This document shows, one piece after another, positions 48,289 to 57,931 of a DNA stretch of 64,000 nt; position 1 is the first letter of the stretch; every line of letters starts with the position of its first letter. Source of the stretch: Coriobacteriaceae bacterium (GTDB taxonomy: Bacteria > Actinomycetota > Coriobacteriia > Coriobacteriales > Eggerthellaceae); NCBI GenBank assembly GCA_015062685.1, contig SUUE01000001.1, forward strand, positions 85,704 through 149,703, written 5' to 3'. Both the position numbers and the translations under genes were made by a program. The notes beneath the pieces were generated by a model that had not been told where the DNA came from, made no database searches, and was given only the letters and a program-made list of their open reading frames with translations.

Positions 48289-48474
48289 ATATCGGAACCG
48301 TAGCGCAAGGCTTCAAAGCCACCACGCACTCGAGTCAAACGGTTGCGTATCAAAGAAGACGGAACTGTGCGGTGCGCCCATCGTTGGTTTATCATTTTCG
48401 CCAGAGCGAAGGGGCCGCGTAGGTGGCAAACCGCCAGCCCTCCCCTTCGACGCCCACGATGATGGAGTGGTTGC

Positions 48475-50010
48475 ATGGCAGATAGAGCCATAAGGAGCCT
48501 GCTGTTCGCGTTGCTCGCCATGATGGCGGTGGCAGCCGTTGCGCTCGCGCCCGCGCTCGCGCACGCAGATGATTTGACCCCCGAGTACCAGACGCTCGAC
48601 GAGATGTCGGGCAAGCGCTTCGCCTACGTGAACGGCAGCGTCTACAACCAGCGCATCCAAGAGCGCCTCGAGGGCACATCGGAGGACTTCTACCCATCGC
48701 TCTCGGAGTGCGTGGCCGCCGTCGAGGCGGGCAAGGCCGACGGAGCGGTGCAGCTCTCGTACTGCTGCCAACTCGCCGTGAACCGTCGCCCCGGCACGGT
48801 GGTGCTGCTGCCCGAACCCGTGGCCGATGTCTCGGAGGGCTTCTTCTTCCCGAAGGGCTCCAAGCTCACCGGCCAGTTCAACGCCGTCATCAAGCGCTTC
48901 TCGGAAGACGGGACACTCGCGAAGCTCGAGGAGAAATGGGTCGCAGCCGACGAATCGGGAAAGACCCTGCCCGAGCAGGACTGGGACGCGCCCAATGGCA
49001 CCCTGAAGTTCGCGACCTCAGGCGTCATCGAGCCCTTCTCGTATGTTGGCGAAGGCGGGCAGCCCAAGGGCTACGACGTGGAGCTGGCCCTGCTCATCGC
49101 GCGCGAGCTCGGCTACCACCTGGAAGTCACCACCATCCCCATGGACTCCATCTTCGCATCGGTGGACACCGGCAAGGCCGACTTCGGCGGCACCCTCACG
49201 AACACGCCCGAGCGCGCCGCCATATGCGACTTCAGCGAGCCCGTCATGCCCACCACCATCTCGGTCATCGTAAAGTCCAAGGAAGCGTCCTCGCCCACGG
49301 GCTTCCTGGAGGTGATGTCCAACTCCTTCCAGAAGACATTCATCGACGACAACCGCTGGATGCTCGTGCTCTCGGGCCTGGGCACCACCATTCTCATCAG
49401 CGTGTGCGCGGGCGCGTTCGGCCTGCTTCTGGGCTACGGTATCGTCCTCGCCCGGCGCAGCAGGGTGCGCTGGGTGGGCAAGGTCGTCGACTGCTTCCAG
49501 GCGCTCATCAGCAGGATCCCCATCGTGGTGGTGCTTATGCTGCTCTACTACGTGGTGTTCGGCTCCATCGACATCGCTGGCGAGATCGTGGCCATCATCG
49601 CGTTCACGCTGGCCTTCGGAGCCACCGTTGGCTCCACCATGTGGACCGCCATCGAGGGCGTCGACGTCATCCAGGAGGAGACGGGGCTCGCCCTGGGCTA
49701 CACGCGCTGGCAGGTGTTCTCAAAGATCATATTCCCGCAAGCACGCCAGCAGTTCACGCCGCAGCTCATGGGCCAGTTCGTCAGCCTCGTAAAGGACACC
49801 GCCATCGTGGGCTACATATCCGTGCTTGACCTAACCCGCGCGAGCGATCTCATACGCGCCCGCACCATGGACGCGTTCTTCCCGCTTATCTCCACGGCGG
49901 TCATCTATTTCCTGTTCTGCCTGCTGCTGTCCTGGGTGTTGCATAGAATCGCCGCGCGGATCGATGTCACCAACCGCCCGCGCAAGATCGAGGGAGTCGA
50001 TGAGCGATGA
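48475..50010 (+). CDS. Amino-acid ABC transporter, fused substrate-binding and permease protein
   Basis: Signal peptide; SBP_bac_3-like [41 protein letters not shown]; permease [25 protein letters not shown]. Confidence 0.88.
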   Translation: MADRAIRSLLFALLAMMAVAAVALAPALAHADDLTPEYQTLDEMSGKRFAYVNGSVYNQRIQERLEGTSEDFYPSLSECVAAVEAGKADGAVQLSYCCQLAVNRRPGTVVLLPEPVADVSEGFFFPKGSKLTGQFNAVIKRFSEDGTLAKLEEKWVAADESGKTLPEQDWDAPNGTLKFATSGVIEPFSYVGEGGQPKGYDVELALLIARELGYHLEVTTIPMDSIFASVDTGKADFGGTLTNTPERAAICDFSEPVMPTTISVIVKSKEASSPTGFLEVMSNSFQKTFIDDNRWMLVLSGLGTTILISVCAGAFGLLLGYGIVLARRSRVRWVGKVVDCFQALISRIPIVVVLMLLYYVVFGSIDIAGEIVAIIAFTLAFGATVGSTMWTAIEGVDVIQEETGLALGYTRWQVFSKIIFPQARQQFTPQLMGQFVSLVKDTAIVGYISVLDLTRASDLIRARTMDAFFPLISTAVIYFLFCLLLSWVLHRIAARIDVTNRPRKIEGVDER

Positions 50011-51116
50011 GCCTCATAGAAGTAAGGCACCTGCGCAAGGAATACTCAGGCGTCGTCCCCCTGAAGGACGTGAACGCCACTGTCGATGAAGGTGAGGTCA
50101 TCTCTATCATCGGCCCTTCGGGCACGGGAAAGTCCACCTTCATCCGCTGCCTCAACCGCCTGGAAACGCCCACGTCTGGCCAGATCCTCGTCGACGGCGT
50201 CGACATGTGCGCCCCCGACGTCGACCTGCCGAAGATGCGCCAGAAGATGGGCATGGTGTTCCAGAACTACGCGCTGTTCAACCACAAGCTCGTCGTCGAG
50301 AACCTCATGATGGCACCTATGGACTTGCTAGGCATGTCCAAACAAGACGCCTACGACCAGGCTCTCGAACTGCTGAAGATGGTCGGCTTGAAGGACAAGG
50401 CGCTCAGCTGGCCGCACGAGCTCTCCGGCGGGCAGCGCCAGCGCGTCGCCATCGCCCGCGGCCTGGCCATGAACCCCAAGATCCTCCTGTTCGACGAGCC
50501 CACGAGCGCGCTCGACCCGCAGATGGTGTCCGAGGTTCTATCCGTTATCACGAGCCTCGCCGAGCGCGGGCTCACGATGCTCGTGGTCACGCACGAAATG
50601 CGCTTCGCCCGCGACGCCAGCACGCGCGTGTTCTACATGGACCAAGGCGAGCTTTGGGAATCGGGCACGCCGAGGCAGATATTCGAGAACCCCCAGCGTC
50701 GGGAAACGCGCGACTTCGTGTTCCGCGTGCGCAATTGGAACTGGGAGATCCGCAGCGTCGATCCCGACTTCCCCGCCATGTCCTCGTCGCTCCAGGCGTT
50801 CTGCGCGCGCCAGTTCCTCGGGCGCCACCTGACCCTCGCGTGCCAGCTCGCGATCGAGGAGATCTCGGCTTCCCTCCTCGTCAAGGTAGCGCGGGCGCGC
50901 GAGATTGCCGACCCGCAGATCAGGTACGAGCTTTCGGTGGGCGAAGGCGGCAAAGAGGCGAGCCTGCTCATCGACATAGACAAGCTCACAGCAGCCGGCG
51001 TGAGCGCCGACGAGCTCAACGCCGCCGCCGACGACATGTCGAGGCAGATTTTGGAAAACATCATCTCGCGCCAAAGCGTGGACGATTCCGGAAAGCTCCA
51101 CCTCGTCATTAGCTAA
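50007..51116 (+). CDS. GlnQ-type amino-acid ABC ATPase with about 110-aa C-terminal RsbW-like extension
   Basis: [35 protein letters not shown]; extension [22 protein letters not shown]...; ATGA overlap with upstream gene. Confidence 0.87.
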   Translation: MSLIEVRHLRKEYSGVVPLKDVNATVDEGEVISIIGPSGTGKSTFIRCLNRLETPTSGQILVDGVDMCAPDVDLPKMRQKMGMVFQNYALFNHKLVVENLMMAPMDLLGMSKQDAYDQALELLKMVGLKDKALSWPHELSGGQRQRVAIARGLAMNPKILLFDEPTSALDPQMVSEVLSVITSLAERGLTMLVVTHEMRFARDASTRVFYMDQGELWESGTPRQIFENPQRRETRDFVFRVRNWNWEIRSVDPDFPAMSSSLQAFCARQFLGRHLTLACQLAIEEISASLLVKVARAREIADPQIRYELSVGEGGKEASLLIDIDKLTAAGVSADELNAAADDMSRQILENIISRQSVDDSGKLHLVIS

Positions 51117-51355
51117 GCGCGCGCCACCCAGCTCTCACGGGCCGGTATGTAAACGGTTGCTAAACCATAGGCGTATCGCTACCAGGTCAGCTCGGCCGAC
51201 TACGCCTAACAGCGGCCCCCGCGCTAATAATCAACAACATCGAAACGCGCTACCAGCGCAGCCAGTTGCGGTTGCCATGATGCATTATGTTCAATGCGCA
51301 CATGTTGGAGGTTTACGCCCGCACCTCCTATACTGAGCATGTCAGGAGGAGCCGC

Positions 51356-53950
51356 ATGGCAGAAGCGGAGAAAACAACATCCAGGATAGCTTCCCTGTTC
51401 TGGGGGCGCGTGGCCCCCCTGAGCCTTCGAATCCGTATCGTGGCGCCGGTGTTCGCGATGGCCGTTATCGTGGCGCTCTCGTTCTGCCAGCTGGGCTTCT
51501 GGCCCATTGGCGAAGTGGCGGGGCGAGCGGTCTACATCATGCTGATATTGGTCCCTCCCGTCGTGGGCGCCCTTCTGTTCGGACCGGTCACGGGCGCATT
51601 GCTTGGGTTGTTCGCGGGCGCGATGGCGTTCACGCACGCGCAAATGATGCCGCTCGACTTCTACGAGAACAACGTCATGACGCCGATGAACACGTTCGGA
51701 ATGCTCACGCTGATGGGCCTTCTCTCCGGCTTGCTGTTCAAATTCGCCTTGCGCAACGACCCGAGGGGCGGCAAGCGCACGGGCATTATCGTAGGCGCCT
51801 GCATTGCCCTATCGGCCGTGGCAAGCGGCTTCATCATGGTGAGCATGACAGCCCAGTTCGGCGGCCAAAAGCTTTCGGCAATCATGGAGTACCTGCTCAT
51901 GACCCCGGAGGGCATGATCTCCCAAATGACCGTCGACGCGGTGGCGCTCATCGCCCTATGCCTCGTGGTGGACGCGATGCTCCTCTCGCTGACCACGCGC
52001 AACCCGAGCGAACGCAAGCTGCTCACCGTGTTCAGCGGCTGGATGATCACCATTTCCGCTATCGTGTTCATGCTTGCGAGCGCGTTCATCTTCACGACGA
52101 TCACCATCCAGGAGGACGAGAAGACGAGCGAAACGATGATGAGCGAAGCCCAGTACCTCGCCGGCCAGCTGGATGCGCACCCGGATTCCGACCCCTCCAC
52201 GGTGCTCGATGGCTACTCCATGGAGGACTACGGCAACGTCGTCGTCACGGACAAGCTCTACACCATCCTTGGAACCAACAATGAAGAGCGGTTCCCCGTG
52301 GGCGATTCGTTCGTGGACGACATTGGCTATGCCGAGGCGTTCCCCAACCCGGAAGACCCCTCGAGCAACCTGCTGCAGTTCATCGTCGACAGCGACGAGA
52401 CCTCCCAGATCCAAACGTACACGGCTGAAGGCACCTGGACCATGGAGTTCTCCTATATATCGGTAGCGGCATGCGAAAAGGGGTACGTGGCGGAAGTTCG
52501 CACCACGGAAATGGTCTTCCCATCAAGGTTCAGCACGCTGGCCTCGACGACGCTGCTTGCGTTCCTGCTGATCTTCGCCACGGCACTCGTGGCATCGTGG
52601 CTCTTGAGGTCCGACATCGCGAAGCACATCGACGAGACGAACGCGTCGCTGAAGAAGATCACTGACGGCAACCTGGACGAGCGCGTGTCCGTGCGCGACA
52701 GCAGCGAGTTCGCATCGCTATCCGCCGGCATCAACGCGACGGTGGCGACGCTCAAGGAAACGATCGAGGAAGTGGAGCAGAAGAACGCGCAGGAGCTGCT
52801 CACCGCGAAGGCCATCCAGCAAAGCGCGCTCCCCTCCTCCGAGCCGACTTTCCTGGGCATCGACGCGTTTGACCTGTATGCTTCGATGGATGCGGCACGC
52901 CAGGTGGGCGGCGATTTCTACGACTACTTCGACCTGGGCGGCGGGCGCATCGGCTTCGTGGTGGCCGACGTCAGCGGCAAGGGCATACCCGCGGCGCTGT
53001 TCATGATGGCGGCCAAGACGGAGATCCGCGCAGCAATGGAAACGAACGCGGACCTTGCGGAGGCCATCGGCATCGCCAACCGGAACCTGTGCGAGGGCAA
53101 CGAGGCCGAGATGTTCGTCACCGTGTTCGCCGGCGTGCTCGAATACGAAACCGGCAAGCTGACCTACGTGAACGCCGGACACAACAAGCCCCTCGTGATG
53201 CGCGGCGGCGAATGGTCCTGGCTCACCGAGCGGTCGGGCCCCTACATGGGCTCGTTCGATTGGATCGAGTACAAGCAGTTCGAGACGCAACTGCAACAGG
53301 GCGACGAGCTATTCGCCTACACCGACGGCGTGAACGAGGCGTTCAACGCGGAAGGCGAGCTCTACGGCAACGACCGGCTGGAGGCCTTCCTGTCGACGCA
53401 CGGCGAGCTGCACCCGCGACGGCTTCTGCGCGCCCTGCGCGCCGAGCTCGGCGGCTGGTCGTTCGGCATCGAGCAGTCAGACGACATCACCATGCTCGCG
53501 CTCATGTTCGGCATACCGCCCGAGCACGGCGCCTCGCTGACGACGACGGCTGAGCTCGAGAACTTCGAGGAAGTCGAAAGCTTCGTCCTGAAGAAGCTCG
53601 ACGAGGCCGGCTGCCCGTCGAAAGAGGCCAACCACGTGATGATCGCGGTCGAGGAGCTGGTCGTGAACGTATGCAGCTACGCATACCCCGACGCCACCCC
53701 GAGCGACCCCGGGCTGCTGTACACGCACATTACGCTGCAGACGCGGCCGAACGCCGTCATCGTCGAGATCAGCGATACCGGCGTGGCGTTCAACCCGCTC
53801 GAACAGGAAGACCCCGAACGCCCCGCAAGCGTCGAGGATGCAAAGATCGGGGGCCTCGGCCTGTTCATGACCAAGAAGCTCATGGACAAGGTGGAATACG
53901 TGCGCGAAGGCCTGACGAACACCACCACCGTCACGAAATACTGGGAATAG
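51356..53950 (+). CDS. Membrane SpoIIE-type PP2C phosphatase fused to RsbW-type HATPase (paralog 2)
   Basis: RQVGGDFYDYF, VVADVSGKGIPAALFM, AYTDGVNEAFN, SDDITMLAL; IAVEELVVNVCSYAYPD, SDTGVAFNPL, GGLGLF; AGGAGGA SD. Confidence 0.9.
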   Translation: MAEAEKTTSRIASLFWGRVAPLSLRIRIVAPVFAMAVIVALSFCQLGFWPIGEVAGRAVYIMLILVPPVVGALLFGPVTGALLGLFAGAMAFTHAQMMPLDFYENNVMTPMNTFGMLTLMGLLSGLLFKFALRNDPRGGKRTGIIVGACIALSAVASGFIMVSMTAQFGGQKLSAIMEYLLMTPEGMISQMTVDAVALIALCLVVDAMLLSLTTRNPSERKLLTVFSGWMITISAIVFMLASAFIFTTITIQEDEKTSETMMSEAQYLAGQLDAHPDSDPSTVLDGYSMEDYGNVVVTDKLYTILGTNNEERFPVGDSFVDDIGYAEAFPNPEDPSSNLLQFIVDSDETSQIQTYTAEGTWTMEFSYISVAACEKGYVAEVRTTEMVFPSRFSTLASTTLLAFLLIFATALVASWLLRSDIAKHIDETNASLKKITDGNLDERVSVRDSSEFASLSAGINATVATLKETIEEVEQKNAQELLTAKAIQQSALPSSEPTFLGIDAFDLYASMDAARQVGGDFYDYFDLGGGRIGFVVADVSGKGIPAALFMMAAKTEIRAAMETNADLAEAIGIANRNLCEGNEAEMFVTVFAGVLEYETGKLTYVNAGHNKPLVMRGGEWSWLTERSGPYMGSFDWIEYKQFETQLQQGDELFAYTDGVNEAFNAEGELYGNDRLEAFLSTHGELHPRRLLRALRAELGGWSFGIEQSDDITMLALMFGIPPEHGASLTTTAELENFEEVESFVLKKLDEAGCPSKEANHVMIAVEELVVNVCSYAYPDATPSDPGLLYTHITLQTRPNAVIVEISDTGVAFNPLEQEDPERPASVEDAKIGGLGLFMTKKLMDKVEYVREGLTNTTTVTKYWE

Positions 53951-54003
53951 CCCACAACGCCGCCGTGGCGGCCCATCTCGGGAACGACCCTAGCCGCTTT
54001 ATA

Positions 54004-54306
54004 CTAGCGCTCGATTTCGAGGATGTCGACGAGGCCGGTGACGTCGAAGACCTCCATGACCTCGTCGTTGGGGTTCGTTATACGCATCGAGCCGCCCTTG
54101 CGCTGCATGCTCTTCGCCTGCGAAACAACCACGCGCAAGCCCGCCGAAGCCACGTAATCGAGGTTGGACAAGTCCAAGACGAGGTCGCTCGCATCACCGG
54201 GAAGGGCCGCGAAAGCCGCTTCGAGCTTGGGAGCCGTTACAACCGTGAGGTTTCCGACGATGGCTATGGTCGCGTTTGCGCCGTCGATTGTCGTGTTAAT
54301 CTCCAC
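54004..54306 (-). CDS. STAS-domain anti-sigma factor antagonist-like protein
   Basis: LVLDLSNLDYVASAGLRVVVSQAKSMQRKGGSMRITNPNDEVMEVFDVTGLVDILEI. Confidence 0.9.
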   Translation of the reverse strand: MEINTTIDGANATIAIVGNLTVVTAPKLEAAFAALPGDASDLVLDLSNLDYVASAGLRVVVSQAKSMQRKGGSMRITNPNDEVMEVFDVTGLVDILEIER

Positions 54307-54424
54307 CTTGTATTCCCTCCACCCGGGTTCATGCTGGCTTTAGGTTGATGCCATTGTACCTCAAGCATATTACGCGCGTAACGGCTCCCTCACGGCGCCC
54401 GATCGGTGAAGCCGGCACGCCGCC

Positions 54425-55609
54425 TCAGCGGCTTGCGAGAGCGATCCCGTTAACGTATTCGCGCTGAATGGCGAACAGGCGCACGACGAGCTCCGAGAAG
54501 CCGGAGGGCAGGCTCCCGTTGGACGCGTATGCCTCCACGATGCGACCCTCGAAACCGTCGAGCGCGCGCGGGTCGTACCAAGACCAATCCCACGACGACC
54601 GCAAGTACGAGAAGTGATGCATGCAGAGCAACTCTGCGAGAAAGGGCTTCTCGCAGAAAGCCGAGATCTGGCCTTCAGCGAACGGGAAACCGAATGAACC
54701 GTCGTAATCGAAGATGGGCGCAGGGCGCCAAACGTCCGAACCGACCTTGCGTATGGCGCCGAAGTTTCCCGCATGGAAGTCCGCGAGAAGCGACAGACAC
54801 GAGCAGCACGCCATCCTGGCAACGTGCGCGGAGGCGTCCTTTATCCCCATGGCATCATAGGCGCTGATGCGCACGTCGCATAGCTCGGGCGAGATTCGCC
54901 CGCCGCCTTTCGCCAGAATGCCCGTCACCATGGATATCCAGTCCCCATCGACGAGCTCCTCATCGTGCGCCAGCATGAGCGGGGTGGCCGAGCAGAGCCG
55001 GCCGCACCGCTCCACGATGCTCACGGGCACGTAGCAGCCCTCGGCGAACAGCATCGCGCTCATATCAGATGCGAGCTTTATGCCCTTGAGCTCGGCGCCG
55101 TCGTAACGCTCGGACACCTTGACGAGGAGGATTCCGTCATCGCTCCGCTCCCATGTCTTGACCGCGTGGCCGCGCGTCGTGGCGTCGGGCACGTCGGGAG
55201 AGCAAGACGCGAGACGGGCGTAGTCCTCCTCGAAGACAGCCGCCCCGAAAGCAGGGTCCCACTCGTTGTCGAAGAAGTTGACGCCCTCCCAGCGTTCCGC
55301 CGAGCCGGGCGCGCGATACCAGTATTGATCGGAAAGCGACAGGCCATGCCCCATGAGAGCGAGGTCGACGGCCGACTTCGCGCCGAAAGCCCCAAGGATG
55401 CTTTCCAAGTCCGGGCGCATGGCCGAAATGGCACGGGAGCCCACCAGCTTGCCGAGGAGCCAGCCCTCGTCCCGCTGGACGGCGTCGGCGCAAGCGAGGA
55501 GATCCTCGCCCGCTTCGGACAAATCCACGATGCGCACCTCGCCCGTCGTGGGCTCAATCTCGAAGTCGACCAACTCCTGGTTGCGTCGCATGAGCGTGCG
55601 TCTGACCAA
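54425..55609 (-). CDS. HipA-like kinase-fold protein
   Basis: ILLVKVSERYDGAELKG...LLADFHAGNFGAIRKVGSDVWRPAPIFDYDGSFGFPF resembles HipA catalytic DxHxxNxG and metal-binding D; no HipB-type HTH gene beside it. Confidence 0.65.
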   Translation of the reverse strand: MVRRTLMRRNQELVDFEIEPTTGEVRIVDLSEAGEDLLACADAVQRDEGWLLGKLVGSRAISAMRPDLESILGAFGAKSAVDLALMGHGLSLSDQYWYRAPGSAERWEGVNFFDNEWDPAFGAAVFEEDYARLASCSPDVPDATTRGHAVKTWERSDDGILLVKVSERYDGAELKGIKLASDMSAMLFAEGCYVPVSIVERCGRLCSATPLMLAHDEELVDGDWISMVTGILAKGGGRISPELCDVRISAYDAMGIKDASAHVARMACCSCLSLLADFHAGNFGAIRKVGSDVWRPAPIFDYDGSFGFPFAEGQISAFCEKPFLAELLCMHHFSYLRSSWDWSWYDPRALDGFEGRIVEAYASNGSLPSGFSELVVRLFAIQREYVNGIALASR

Positions 55610-55689
55610 TGTGCTCCCCTTCTTGTTAGATGCGCATGAGTTTCCAAGCGTCCCCTAACCCCATTTTACGCATCCGCGCTCCCCCGGGC

Positions 55690-55878
55690 CTAGACGAAGT
55701 AACCGTCGTACGGCTCGATAGTCGGAGTCCTGTCGGAAGGTTTCACATAGTAATTCTTGGGGTTAACGCCGCCGGCTACTTCCTCGAGCGTCTCGTCGGT
55801 AACCTCCCGCACGTCATCCACCGTCTTCTCGGTCGTCTCCTTGGACACCGGAACCCTGCCTTTTTCCTCGCGCTCCAT
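55690..55878 (-). CDS. Candidate double-glycine-leader peptide precursor
   Basis: MEREEKGRVPVSKETTEKTVDDVREVTDETLEEVAGG|VNPKNYYVKPSDRTPTIEPYDGYFV. Confidence 0.65.
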   Translation of the reverse strand: MEREEKGRVPVSKETTEKTVDDVREVTDETLEEVAGGVNPKNYYVKPSDRTPTIEPYDGYFV

Positions 55879-56097
55879 AGCCCTTCCTTCCTCGCCGTTT
55901 GCCGCTGCATCTCTATACGCACTAAAGGCGTCATCGTTTCAGCGCCTTTTATCCTACGCAGTTAAACGCTCACTTGGACGCAACGCCGCCTCGTGTTCGA
56001 GACGGAATTCTAACTATAATGAGTTTAAGGAAGTGAACCGCGATAGCGCGCCGCTGCGCTTCCGTCATCCTAAGCAGCCATGCAAAGGAGATACCCG

Positions 56098-57381
56098 ATG
56101 GACGACATGCCCAGCTCAAATGAAGCAGCAGTCGATTACTCCCTGCTCGAAAAGGTAAACCCGGTGTTTCTCACCGCGAAGATGACGCTTTTCCAGCTTG
56201 CAGCCAATGGAGACCCCGATGCGGCCGCGCTCGCAGAGAGCATGGGCCTGACACTGGAGGAAACTCAGAACAGCGCGAACACCACCACCACGCCCGAGCA
56301 AGTCCTCGGTGGCACCATCATGCTCGAAGCCCGTTATCGCACGATGGCGAGCCTGGCGGAAAGCTCTGGTTACACGCTAGTCGACCTGCCATGCGGCTAC
56401 ACCCCGCGAGCGATTACGTTCGCGAAGAAGGGGCTTCCCTATTACGGGCTGGATCTCCCCGTAGTGATTCGTGAGATCTCGAGCCAGGTGAATGCGATGG
56501 TTTCACCCGAGGAGCGCGAGTTCATCCACTACAAGGAAGTAGATGCAACGAACTACGCCTCGCTCGAAAAGGCGGTGAGCGACATCGACGGCGAAGTCTG
56601 CATAAACACCGAGGGACTGCTCATGTACTTCACCGATTCCGAAGCCGGGGCGCTCTGCAACAACATCCGCCGTATCCTGAAAATGAAGGGTGGCTGCTGG
56701 TACGTGGCTGATCCGGAATCCTCCCTTCAATACATCGCCACCATGCGCGCGCTGGTGGGAGACCGCTTCCTTCAGATCATGCAAAACGCCAAGCAGCAGA
56801 CGAAGGATAAATCTGACGTGGAAATTGGCAAGAACTCCCTGATGGCGAGCCCGGCCGACATAGAAGGCACCACCAAGCGCGCCATGGCCTTCCTCGCCGA
56901 GCACGGCTTGAAGAGGGAGCGCGTCATCGTGGCGGAGCACCTGCCGGAACTGGATTCGCTTTCCAAGATCAGCCCGGAGCAAGCCAACGCCATACGGGAG
57001 GGAATGAGCAGCTGCGCCTACTGGAAGGTCACGCTCGACGAAACCGCACCCACCGTCGAGCTTCCCTCATCCGAGGCGAAGAACTTCACCTTGAACGGCG
57101 CGATACAGAACGGCACCCTGTCCCTCAACTTGTCAGGGCGGCTTGACACCATTTCCGCGCCCACCCTGCTCACCTTCTTCGAGAAGGTCGAGAAAGAGCA
57201 CTCGGTTGAATCCGTCTTGGTGGATTGCAGCAATCTCGAATACGTCTCCTCTGCGGGCCTGCGCGTTCTCGCGATCATGCGCAGGGCTTGCGCAGGGGGC
57301 GTGACGCTCGCCAACTCCAACGAGTTCGTCGCAGACGTCATTGAGCAGACCGGCTTCGGCGCCGTGCTAACGATCGTGTAA
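56098..57381 (+). CDS. SAM-dependent (leucine carboxyl methyltransferase-like) methyltransferase fused to C-terminal STAS domain
   Basis: N-terminal class I MTase with EARYRTMASLAESSGYTLVDLPCGYTPRAITFAKKGLPYYGLDLP; C-terminal LSGRLDTISAPTLLTFF...VLVDCSNLEYVSSAGLRVLAIMRRA. Confidence 0.82.
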   Translation: MDDMPSSNEAAVDYSLLEKVNPVFLTAKMTLFQLAANGDPDAAALAESMGLTLEETQNSANTTTTPEQVLGGTIMLEARYRTMASLAESSGYTLVDLPCGYTPRAITFAKKGLPYYGLDLPVVIREISSQVNAMVSPEEREFIHYKEVDATNYASLEKAVSDIDGEVCINTEGLLMYFTDSEAGALCNNIRRILKMKGGCWYVADPESSLQYIATMRALVGDRFLQIMQNAKQQTKDKSDVEIGKNSLMASPADIEGTTKRAMAFLAEHGLKRERVIVAEHLPELDSLSKISPEQANAIREGMSSCAYWKVTLDETAPTVELPSSEAKNFTLNGAIQNGTLSLNLSGRLDTISAPTLLTFFEKVEKEHSVESVLVDCSNLEYVSSAGLRVLAIMRRACAGGVTLANSNEFVADVIEQTGFGAVLTIV

Positions 57382-57496
57382 TTCGAATCGACAGCCGATT
57401 ACATTCGCGGCCATCGCACGAAGCCTCAGGGCAATGCCCACCTGGAGTTCATGAGGCCCGATCAGCGCTTGCTCGGAGTCGAGTCGGCAAAATCGC

Positions 57497-57683
57497 CTTT
57501 CGTGGCAGGATATGCAGCTAGTCTGAAGCCCAAACAATCAGACTAGCGGCATATCCTGCCAAATGCTTTCAGACTAGCGCGATATCCTGACAAAGCCGTT
57601 CAGACTAACGTCGTATCCTGCCACGAAAGCCCGTAATCGCGGATGGAACCCGCCGTTTTTCAGACTAGCGCGAGATCCTGCCA
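57497..57683. repeat. Iterated 23-bp repeat (four direct copies, one inverted)
   Basis: CAGACTAGCGNNRTATCCTGCCA at 57539, 57570, 57601, 57661; inverted at 57503-57525. Confidence 0.92.
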
Positions 57684-57931
57684 CGGATGGATGAATAGTT
57701 CAGACACTTTGATTCATTGGGGGCCGCAAACCTGACGGCAGCTGCTTCGCATGCTCTTCGCGATCGCTTCCTCACCTGTTCAGCTCCTAAACATGCGGCA
57801 TTCGCCTTGACCGGAACGCGGGGGTGACATTTTGGAACCCCTTTTGTACGGGCTGTAGGTGGCACTATAGAATGAAATGCAACCCATCCGGCAATCACAG
57901 GGGCCGGCATTACGGAAGGTTGGTGGCTGCA

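Noticed and set aside
54425-55609. HipBA toxin-antitoxin module
   Set aside because: No HTH antitoxin gene adjacent; upstream small gene has a GG leader instead.
57539-57683. CRISPR array
   Set aside because: Repeats are 23 bp with 8-bp or irregular gaps, one copy is inverted, no cas genes nearby.
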